Source of the DNA: Gammaproteobacteria bacterium
GTDB lineage: Bacteria; Pseudomonadota; Gammaproteobacteria; Steroidobacterales; Steroidobacteraceae
Assembly (NCBI GenBank): GCA_021773365.1
Contig: JAJFKF010000112.1
Span: forward strand, 1-42,603
Direction: 5' to 3'
Length of the DNA stretch: 42,603 nt
Shown: piece after piece, positions 33,601 to 40,300 of the stretch
Position numbering within the stretch: the stretch's first letter is position 1
How the letters are laid out: every line of letters begins with the position of its first letter
Notes under the pieces: model-generated
Database searches by the model: none
What the model saw: only the letters and a program-made list of their open reading frames with translations
What the model was told of the DNA's origin: nothing
Made by a program: the position numbers and the translations under genes

Positions 33601-33850
33601 CGAGCGCCTCGCGCGGTGTCAGGCGGCCCACCACCCGCGGCGCGGGCAAGGCGTGCGCGCCTTCGGTGGGAAAGGCCAGCTGCAAGCCGGACTGCTCGGT
33701 GAACTGGATGAGTGCCTTGACCATTGAGGACGCGTCGATGTCAAAGGCCACCCGCGCAGCGCCAGAAGCCTCGCCCTGCGCGCCGGCCCACCCGCACACG
33801 CCCAGCAGCGCGGCGGCCGCCGTCATTCGTAAAATGCTCGTACACATCAT
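30608..33850 (-). CDS. STN-domain TonB-dependent signalling receptor (system 2)
   Basis: Encodes 1080 residues from the first of two adjacent ATGs at 33850, with AAGGGGGGA just before. The frame stays open to 34387, but the extra part lies beyond the predicted promoter and antisense to the sigma gene, so it is not used. Signal peptide 1-24 (CGWAGAQ). STN at about 34-105 (VAFDIDASSMVKALIQFTEQSGLQLAFP). A linker precedes a TonB-box-like EILVEGKR. Plug: PYVVFDSTEIERSQAVNLNEFLRTRLPMNTAS, IDLRGLGSEQTLILVDGRRMPG, IERIEVLPSTASGIYGGSATGGVVNII. The barrel ends SVTLRKSFW. It is a paralogue of receptors 1 and 3. Its gene is divergent from its sigma-fecR pair and shares a 225-bp convergent gap with receptor 3; that gap holds only imperfect GC-rich inverted repeats. 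Confidence 0.92.
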   Translation of the reverse strand: MMCTSILRMTAAAALLGVCGWAGAQGEASGAARVAFDIDASSMVKALIQFTEQSGLQLAFPTEGAHALPAPRVVGRLTPREALEQLLKGSGLQYEFTNDRTVSVRPRVLREEKTSAAARARAAMRFARAQPDHAAAAREGIQSGSRQPMRAGQTDSSDEEGTPEILVEGKRTLNVDIRRSEDAPQPYVVFDSTEIERSQAVNLNEFLRTRLPMNTASRSLAQAPGSANTTSSIDLRGLGSEQTLILVDGRRMPGLASSGTPSQPDLNGIPLAAIERIEVLPSTASGIYGGSATGGVVNIILRRDFSGVELKADYANTFDADAAAVRLDGTAGFTLQGGRTQIMLTASYSEANRLVIGDRDFASRALALQLRNNPAAVIDSGFPPYGAAVNILSSSLDLNFMPELLTLDDEYGGTSLNALITHIPLGYAGPDSDNGAGLMANAGQYNLDIPEGLLGKQRSLLAAPTMESATFNVRHQLGERFEMFIDLSTLGNRGGSFDAFSPPSYAVMDADAPTNPFQQNIYVTFPAPDLSFESSFKSTTVRATGGLIARLPGGWTGELDYNWSRSRSKTVGTSSVIDNAGQTALDTGLPSADGRPALNALQEGNTFPVDFTPYLLPIPGDIAGPFDTLLKDATLRASGSVMSLPGGELRVSTLIEYREEALQDAFFEYADTFTGMRTPAFYPERSQTVNSYYLEANAPLARALELQASVRRDEYKTRSDGNSGYTLMPPDYTLPTFEYSTSEHQSTDYTLGLRYSPLQGLTLRASYGTGFLPPSVTQVAAQQRTIFFTFVGDPLRGNTPVASGRPLTMISGGSPGLQPEESASWSAGLILSPTFLPGLRLSVDYTKIDKTDEIQVPNVSFVLANADAFPGRVVRGENLPTDDENWAGPVTLLDISLLNLARTSVQAYDIQLDYMLGTQRIGDWRWYVMGTRQTHFQYQTLPGSPLVNSVGYSDGPLKWRGNFGFVWDRGPLSLAWNAQHYDEYRVSRAGALPALDTLNQGSASIPSQIYHDLIATWRIGETGGGFGGLFSDSSISVGIQNLFNESPPILASISTVAAGYSTYGDPRLRRYSVTLRKSFW

Positions 33851-33880
33851 TCCCCCCTTCCGATCATGGCACCGATGCGT

Positions 33881-33911
33881 CCTAAGAGGGGTGGCCGGGA
33901 CAAGATAGTGC
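33881..33911 (-). promoter_or_regulatory. Predicted ECF promoter of receptor 2
   Basis: On the minus strand: GCACTAT (33911-33905), 14 bases, CCCTCTTAGG (33890-33881), ending 30 bases before the receptor ATG. Both boxes are identical, base for base and in spacing, to the divergent site at 33949-33979 in front of the sigma gene. Seventeen identical positions in the same frame are unlikely by chance. Confidence 0.75.
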
Positions 33912-33948
33912 GAAAATCGTCTTCGCGAGCCGCCGGCGCAAAATAGTT

Positions 33949-33979
33949 GCACTATTCGCGCTGGCGGCGCCCTCTTAGG
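33949..33979 (+). promoter_or_regulatory. Predicted autoregulated ECF promoter of sigma-fecR 2
   Basis: GCACTAT (33949-33955), 14 bases, CCCTCTTAGG (33970-33979), ending 24 bases before the sigma ATG at 34004. It is identical to the divergent receptor promoter. The two sites are back to back with 37 bases between their outer boxes. Confidence 0.75.
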
Positions 33980-34003
33980 GGTTGTGGGGAAAAACAGGTC
34001 CGG

Positions 34004-34528
34004 ATGAAAGCACCCGATTCCAATTCGACGGCACGCTTCGTATCCAAGGTGGCGCTGGCCTACGGGTCGGACCTGCATCGCTTCCTGGTAAAGCGCATGC
34101 GTTCGAATGAGGACGCCCGGGATGTGGCGCAGGAAGTCTACCTGAGGCTGCTGCGCCTGCAGCGCAGCGACCTGGTCCGCCAACCCCATGCTTATGTTTA
34201 CTACATCGCCGCACAGGTCGCCGGGGAGCATCGCATGCGCGCCGCGCGCCAGCCGGTGGTGTTCGATTCCGAAACACTCAACCGTGCCGCGCACGAGGAA
34301 TCCTACACACGCGCCGATGAGCTGCCCGAACAATTGCACCTGGAACGGGAGCTGCAGCGGATGCTCGCGCAGCTGAGCACGGTGCACCGCAACGTACTGC
34401 TGCTGCGCAAGCGCGACGGGTTATCGATCACGGAGATCGCCGAGCGCTTGCAGTTGTCCGTCCACAAGATCCGACGTTACCTGGTGGAAGCCAACGAGCG
34501 CATGTCATCGTTTAAATGGAAGACCTGA
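34004..34528 (+). CDS. FecI-type ECF sigma factor (system 2)
   Basis: Encodes 174 residues from the ATG at 34004. A reading from 33947 would include the promoter itself and is rejected. Region 2: FVSKVALAYGSDLHRFLVKRMRSNEDARDVAQEVYLRLLRLQ and HAYVYYIAAQVAGEHRMR. Region 4: LERELQRMLAQLSTVHRNVLLLRKRDGLSITEIAERLQLSVHKIRRYLVEANERM. It should recognise the twin GCACTAT/CCCTCTTAGG promoters. It overlaps the fecR start by 13 bases. Confidence 0.9.
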   Translation: MKAPDSNSTARFVSKVALAYGSDLHRFLVKRMRSNEDARDVAQEVYLRLLRLQRSDLVRQPHAYVYYIAAQVAGEHRMRAARQPVVFDSETLNRAAHEESYTRADELPEQLHLERELQRMLAQLSTVHRNVLLLRKRDGLSITEIAERLQLSVHKIRRYLVEANERMSSFKWKT

Positions 34529-35628
34529 CGGCCATGACACCGGAACAGAATAATGCCCGCCGCCGCGGCGCAGCGCGCAACATCGGCGAACAGGCCGTCG
34601 AATGGCTATTGGTACTCGAGGAGGCCACGCCGGAGACGAGGCAACGCTTTGGCGATTGGCTACTCGAGTCGCCGCTGCATGTGCAGGCCTTCCTGCGTGC
34701 CTCGACCATGGACGCGTTGCTGGAACGCGCCGATCCGCGCCGCGCGCTGGCGATCGATGTACATGCGGCGACATGCGGCGACACGCCTGATATCGTGCCG
34801 CCCGAGCAGCCCGCGGCAAACGCAATATCCCGCAAGCACTCACCGCGCAAGCACCGCGCGCTAATGGTCGCTGCCCTGGCAGCACTGGCAGTGGCGGCGG
34901 CGCTGCTATGGCGCCCGCCAGACTTTGCCGCCTGGCTGCCGGAGACCTTGCCCGCGCAATACCGAACCACCGTAGGCGAGCAGCGCACGATCGAACTGCC
35001 CGACGGCTCGGTGCTGCACATGAATACCGGCTCGGCGGTGCAGGTACGGTTCACGGCCGGAGAACGGCATGTCCGACTGCTTGAGGGTGAGGCCATGTTC
35101 CGCGTGCAGCCCGACCCGACGCGACCGTTTCGCGTCTACAGCGGTTATTCGATCATTCAGGCGTTGGGCACAGTGTTCAATGTCGAGCGTCGCCATGGCA
35201 GTGCTCTGGTTTCGGTCCTGGAGGGTGCCGTTCAGATCGACCACGACCCGGCTTTCACGCCGCACAAAAACGCGGCCCACCCACTCGCAAGCCCATCACC
35301 ACCAGTGCGGCTGGATGCCGGCGAGCAGGTGCGCGTGGCTCGCGACGGCACCATCAACACGCCCGCCCCCGCCAACCTCGATCAAATCAGCGCCTGGCGC
35401 CAGCGGCGGCTGATTTTCGTGGACGAGCCGCTGCACACCATTGCCGAGGCATTCAACCGCTACAACCGCACACCCAAGATCCGCATCGGCGACGAACAGG
35501 CCCGACAGCGCCGCTACGCGGCTGCCTTCGATGCCGACGATCCGCAATCGCTCCTGACCGTGCTGGAGAAAGACCCCACCTTGCAGGTGGTCATCGGTAC
35601 CGACGATCTGCTGATCCGTTCGCGCTGA
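34516..35628 (+). CDS. FecR-type anti-sigma factor (system 2)
   Basis: Encodes 370 residues. The start is either the ATG at 34516 or the one at 34534 (MTPEQNNARRRG); neither has a clear ribosome site, so translation is probably coupled to the sigma gene. DUF4880 at about 20-70 (IGEQAVEWLLVLEEATPETRQRFGDWLLESPLHVQAFLRAS). Membrane helix about 112-130 (MVAALAALAVAAALLW). FecR domain about 150-250 (RTIELPDGSVLHMNTGSAVQVRF, VRLLEGEAMFRVQPDPTRPF, IQALGTVFNVERR). C-terminal STN-like part with RRLIFVDEPLHTIAEAFNRYNRTPKI. It transmits the receptor 2 signal to the sigma factor. Confidence 0.91.
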   Translation: MEDLTAMTPEQNNARRRGAARNIGEQAVEWLLVLEEATPETRQRFGDWLLESPLHVQAFLRASTMDALLERADPRRALAIDVHAATCGDTPDIVPPEQPAANAISRKHSPRKHRALMVAALAALAVAAALLWRPPDFAAWLPETLPAQYRTTVGEQRTIELPDGSVLHMNTGSAVQVRFTAGERHVRLLEGEAMFRVQPDPTRPFRVYSGYSIIQALGTVFNVERRHGSALVSVLEGAVQIDHDPAFTPHKNAAHPLASPSPPVRLDAGEQVRVARDGTINTPAPANLDQISAWRQRRLIFVDEPLHTIAEAFNRYNRTPKIRIGDEQARQRRYAAAFDADDPQSLLTVLEKDPTLQVVIGTDDLLIRSR

Positions 35629-35668
35629 ACGGCCATGCCGGGCGTCCGGGCTGTTAAACTCCACGCCG

Positions 35669-35895
35669 ATGGAAGAGACATTCAGCGCGTTGCAAGCGCA
35701 ACTACACGACTATCTACAAATGGAGGTGTTCCCGGACGCGGACTGGCAACGCTGCGCGGTCCACTTCTACCGCAACGTCTTCAGCCACGTGCCGAACCAC
35801 CACATGGGCGCGGTGGGGCCCGGATGCTGAAGGCTATTCATGCGCAGGAGAGCCGCAAGAGCGCCGAAGCGAAGACGACGAAGGTCAGCGAATAA
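35669..35895 (+). pseudogene. IS256-family (mutator type) transposase remnant
   Basis: From 35720 one frame reads EVFPDADWQRCAVHFYRN followed by VFSHVPNHHMGAV, the conserved part of IS256-type transposases (WQRCxVHFYRN). It then runs into a stop near 35830. A second frame from 35824 reads MLKAIHAQESRKSAEAK and continues the same protein after a frameshift. The rest of the transposase (over 300 residues) is missing, and no terminal inverted repeats were found. The first frame is open back to an ATG at 35669 (MEETFSALQAQLHDYLQ), which is not transposase-like and may be the start of a disrupted gene. This is a dead fragment marking past insertion. Confidence 0.72.
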
Positions 35896-36161
35896 TGATG
35901 GGACCTGGAGTATGCTGAAATCACTGGAATCCAAAGGGTTTCCGTACTTCAGCGGATGTCGGCGAAGCAACTTTGAAGGCCAGGGTCGGAATCGAATATC
36001 AGGACGTTGCGCCTATATTCATAGGATTCCAAGACGGTCCATCCAATAGTTACCCCGGATAGTTACCCCGCTCTCATTCCGGTGACCAGGCAGGCGGATC
36101 CCAACCGCGCACGAACACGGCCGGGATCCTGACCATAACCTCACTAACTCGGAGTGAAATC
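35896..36161. other. Intergenic stretch without a recognised gene
   Basis: Together with the 40 bp before 35669 and the transposase scrap, this makes up the 533-bp gap between fecR 2 and the small orphan gene. Apart from the 13-bp tandem repeat (listed separately) and a ggag ribosome site at its right end, I see no gene, tRNA or terminator in it. Short frames across it have no coding character. Confidence 0.6.
36046..36071. repeat. Tandem 13-bp direct repeat
   Basis: ATAGTTACCCCGG at 36046-36058 is followed directly by ATAGTTACCCCGC at 36059-36071 (12 of 13 identical). It lies about 90 bp before the small orphan gene. It could be a regulator half-site pair or a simple slippage duplication. 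Confidence 0.6.
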
Positions 36162-36431
36162 ATGGCTAAATCAAAGTCTACCAAGGCGGGCAAAACCCGT
36201 TCTGGAACATCGATGTCGTCCGGCCAACCCGTCGATCTACAGATGACCATTCAGAAGTTACGGACGGTTCGCTGTGTCCTGATCATCGCGGCCATAGCGC
36301 TTGAAAGCCAGAACGCCGACTATGATATTGAAGCGGTATGCGCCATCAGGCGATCAGCCATTGATCCATTGGATGCCGAGATCGAGCACCTGACTAATTC
36401 CACCGGATGCGTCCACCCGCCCGGTCACTGA
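36162..36431 (+). CDS. Small hypothetical protein
   Basis: Encodes 89 residues from the ATG at 36162, with ggagtg upstream at good spacing. The N-terminal 25 residues are Lys/Ser/Thr-rich and look disordered (AKSKSTKAGKTRSGTSMSSG). The rest looks helical (MTIQKLRTVRCVLIIAAIALESQNADYDIEAVCAIRRSAIDPLDAEIEHL). It has no signal peptide and no convincing membrane helix. I do not recognise a named family. Similar short helical proteins occur as orphans near mobile or toxin loci in gammaproteobacteria, but that is only an impression. Confidence 0.6.
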   Translation: MAKSKSTKAGKTRSGTSMSSGQPVDLQMTIQKLRTVRCVLIIAAIALESQNADYDIEAVCAIRRSAIDPLDAEIEHLTNSTGCVHPPGH

Positions 36432-36977
36432 ACATCAAGGACCAATTAGTTGACCCTGGTCGCCAAAGACTTCTGCTCGGGAGATTAGGCTGATGGTCAG
36501 GGGCCAGCGGGCGGGTCGGCCGCTAGCGCACCGCTTCGGCCGCGAACTGGGATAAATCACCCTTTCGCAACCCTTCGCGGGCAAGGAAGTACACAGAGCA
36601 ACACCGGTTTCCGGCGAATCCGTGACGGCCCAGCGGATAGAGCATCGAGTCATGAGCGACCACGCGAATAGAAATACCAATGCTGCGGCTCAAGGCGACC
36701 CGCTGACCCGGCCACAATGAAGGGACAACTCATATCCGGTTCTCTATAGCGCCCAATACAGTCCGTCGCCTGCCAGAACCAATAGACCTATACTCGGACG
36801 TCAAAATCAAGGGAACGCTGGAGCAGCCGAAAAATCGTCTGCTATGGTACGCGAATCATTGGACAGATTGGCCGCTGTGCTACCTACACGCCCCGGTTGG
36901 ATTTTCGGGCGCCGAACCGACTTTCATTGAGCCAACAATGCACTGCCAAGCAGTAGGGAGACTACAATTTGTGCGAC
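36432..36977. other. 546-bp stretch with no recognised gene
   Basis: It lies between the small orphan gene and the stop of the immunity candidate. Minus-strand frames of 64-81 codons (36523-36717 and 36435-36680) overlap each other and show no known motif. A plus-strand frame is open from 36707 to about 37080 without an early start codon and reads like a possible protein fragment (LLWYANHWTDWPLCYLHAP), but it has no recognisable match. It looks lower in GC than the genes to the left. It may hold decayed accessory genes, as often seen beside RHS loci. Confidence 0.5.
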
Positions 36978-37319
36978 TTATACTAGCTTCCATTCACATT
37001 CCTCACCGCTCCAAGACTCTTCGCCATAGACTGATATTTCGATTTGGTCCAGCCGGCGATTCTGTATTCGAGCTACCGCCATGAGGCCATTGGGTACACC
37101 ACTTAGTTCAATGAATCCTCCTCCCATATCCAGATAGCCATCTTCCAAACTCTGGCAATCTATGGGATCTAGATCAACATATCTCCCGCTGCCGGTGTTC
37201 TCACGTCGTCGCACGCGTAACCTGTCGGGCGAAGGAAAACCCTGATCCCGATATAAGTCGTAAAACTTCGCTGCTATGGCGAATTCCAATGGCGAAAGCT
37301 TGAGCGCTGTCATATTCAT
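36978..37319 (-). CDS. Candidate immunity protein for the RHS toxin
   Basis: Encodes 113 residues from an ATG that overlaps the stop of the RHS gene by four bases (ATGA), so it is translationally coupled. The protein is acidic and cytosolic, without signal peptide or membrane helix. Notable segments are LSPLEFAIAAKFYDLY, VRRRENTGSGRYVDLD, DMGGGFIELSGVPNGLMAVARI and QIEISVYGEESWSGEECEW. The pattern R-E-x-T-G-x-G, GGGFIE and a C-terminal Tyr/Trp/Glu-rich strand resembles small proteins commonly encoded after polymorphic toxins. The role is inferred mostly from position: it should bind and neutralise the toxin domain encoded at 37316-37590. Confidence 0.68.
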   Translation of the reverse strand: MNMTALKLSPLEFAIAAKFYDLYRDQGFPSPDRLRVRRRENTGSGRYVDLDPIDCQSLEDGYLDMGGGFIELSGVPNGLMAVARIQNRRLDQIEISVYGEESWSGEECEWKLV

Positions 37320-40300
37320 AACCCAACGAACGAACCGATGTGAACGACGCCATTAATGACGCGACCTCCAATGAGCTGAACATTGACGCCATTGACATTG
37401 AGGATTGCGCCCGCTCCAGCACCAGGAAGGACGCCATTCGCTCTAGGCACAATAAGGCCATTACGCAGCGCGTGATTTGCGGCCTGCTGTACCGCTTTGT
37501 AGGCGGCTTCTGCGGAACCGCCACTCGCCCGAACTAAACCCTCCAAGTTCTTTCCATCGCGGAAGATGTGATTAATTTTGTTTGCAACATTTGCCGCGCT
37601 TGCCGCGCCCCTTTTTGCCAGAAGTCCTTTAATCGCAGCCAGACTCCTCAAAAGACCCTTTCCGAGTCCGCCGAGCGGCACCGTGCCGCCGGCTGCCTGT
37701 ATCTCCTCTCCATTGGGCCCAGCCATTGTCTCAGGTTCCGTTGGATACAGCACCTCCAGTAGGTCTTTGCCGTAATCTTTCCAGAATTGTAGGTCAGTGT
37801 AAAACGACGATGGTCCTAGTGTCGCTGCTGCCCAGGCATTCGCCTCATCTGCATCTTCCTGCGACAATTGCGGTACTGGCTGCTGCGGCTCTCTTGGAGG
37901 CGCTGGCGAATCCGGAATATAGGGAATATACGGCCCACCACAGATTCCTGGAATCTGTGCGCAGATATCATAATCGGTATAGTCGGTGCCCGGGCCGGGA
38001 AGTATCCCATCCAGAAAATCCTCGCACCCATTTTCCCACACGTATGACACGGTTCCGTCCGCATTTAGATAGATAACGTTGCAGTAGCCGCTTGGATCGG
38101 TGTAGCTCAGTGGACTGTTGAAAGCGTAGCTGTACCGGTTCCAGCTCTGACTGTTAGTCGGTGCCTGAATAATGGGATCCGGACTCAAAAACCGCCCGAT
38201 GACCGGGTCATACACCCGCCCGTTCATGTGAATGAACCCGGTCCGATCCAGATGCTCATGCCCGGTAAAGCCTCTGGCCTCCCGCGGCACGGCCAGGTGC
38301 AGGCCAGGGTAGTAGTAGTCCGGGATGAACCACTGCTCCAGCAGACTGCTGAGTTCCCCGGACGTGATATTGCTCTGCCAGCCGGTGCTCTTGCGTCCGC
38401 CGAACGGCTCGAAGGCCATACTACGCAGGACCATGCCAGACTGATTGGTCACCTTCTCGATGGAGCCCAGGTGATCGCGGTGCGCGTACTCGACTTCACT
38501 GACGATATTGAAGCTGTGATCAACAGCCACCACGTGCATGATGTTCTCGCCCACTCGGGTCTTGAGCACCGCATACATGCTCGGGTCGTTGGTGTAGTAG
38601 GTCGCTTCATACCCGCCGACGTAGTAGGTGTCCTCCTGCAGCGTACTGCCCCCCTCCTTCCACACCGAGCGCTTGTGGACCCGGTTGCCATCAGTGTCGT
38701 AGCGGAACTCATCGCGCGCTTGTGGGTTCGAGTCGGTGAGGCTGGTGCCGACCACGATCTTGGTCGGCTGGTTGGTTGCGTTGTACTTGATGTACTTGTC
38801 GATGCTGGTGTTGTCGATGTCGTACTTGACGATGGCGCCGTTCAGATCGTAGTAGAGCGTGTTGGTAACTCCGCCAATGTCGACACTGGTTACCGCATTT
38901 GGTCCCGCAGTGCCGGCCCCGTAGTCATAGTTGGTGATTTCAGGATCGCCAGGTACATCGGTCTCTTGCTGCTCGATATTACCCAGCGCGTCATAGTCGA
39001 AGCCCAGGGTGCGTACGGTGCTGCTGTTGATGAGCGTCACCGCGCTGGTCAGCCGATTGTGGGCATCGTAGCCGAAGGTTTCCTGACGCAGCGCCGTGCC
39101 CTGCTTGCTGAAGCGGCTTTCGAGGATGCCGTTGCTGCGCCAGGTATAGTCATTCTCCTGGATCTTGGTTGAGCCGAGGACCGAGTCAATGGCCGTCAGA
39201 CGTCCGCTCTTCGGATCAAAGGTGCGGGTGGTAACAATGTTATTGCCGTAAGTCTCCTGGGTGACACTGCCGAATACATCGATCGAATTTATGGTCTGCA
39301 GCGTCGTGCTGCCACTTTTCAGCTGCCACAGATATCGGTTCGTGTTGTAGTAGCGCGTTACCGCATAGCCGCCCGCGTAGGTGGTGGTCAGCGGCCGACC
39401 GTCGCCGTCGTAGGTATGGCTGGTGGTGAAATTCGAGGCGCTGCCACCCCCCACGGGCGTGATGGCTGTGGCAACACTGCTGAGCTTCCCGGCGCTGTTG
39501 TAGCTGTAGGTTTCCGTAAAGCCGTTGCCGGTGGTGCGGGACTTGAGCTTGCCCTTGCCGTTGGTGGCCGTATCCCATATCCAGGTGCTGGTGCCGTCGA
39601 TATTGGTTCGCTGCGTAACCCGGCCGAGTTGATCGTAGGTATAGGTCGTTTGCTGGCTCTCGCCGTCGGTGACCGTCAGCGGCTCCCCGAGCGCACTGTA
39701 GGTGGTCGTGATTGTTCCGGCATTCGGGTCTACAAGCTGGAGGCGGTTGCCGGCCGCATCATAGGTCATCGTGGTGATGATGCCACCGCTGAGCGTCGCC
39801 TTGGTCATGTTGCCGTTGGGGTCGTATTCGTAGGCCACCGTGGCTTCCTCGCCGGTCACTCCGGCAGCATCGGTGGTTGCAATGAGCTGGCCAAGCAAGT
39901 TGTACGTGCTTACCTTCGTCAGGGTGGCCACAGTGGTGGTGCCGGCGGCGTTCTTGACGATGTCCTGGACAGTGGACACCACCTCGCCATTGCCGTTGAC
40001 CGTGTAGGCGGTGGTCGTGCTGGTGGTGCCACCGGCATGCGGCCGGGTGACGGTGGTGATCCGGTCGCGCAGGTCGTAGCCATATTCCACGTAGCTGCTG
40101 GCTGTATTTGACGGGGACGCCCACAGATACGGCACGGAGACCTTGTGTACCCGCCCCTGATCGTCGTAGCGCGTGTCCTGGGTGCTGTAGGTGCTACCAG
40201 TGAAGGATCTGGTCTGGGTACGGATCACCCGGCCCAGCCTGTCGTGATAGGTGCGCCGGGTCGGCGAGATGTCCGAGACGACATCCACACGATAGGCCGC

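Noticed and set aside
33851-34387. N-terminal extension of receptor 2 to 34387
   Set aside because: It lies upstream of the predicted promoter and antisense to the sigma gene. The signal peptide begins at the ATG at 33850.
35669-35895. Active insertion sequence
   Set aside because: Only a frameshifted fragment of the transposase is present and no terminal inverted repeats or target duplications were found.
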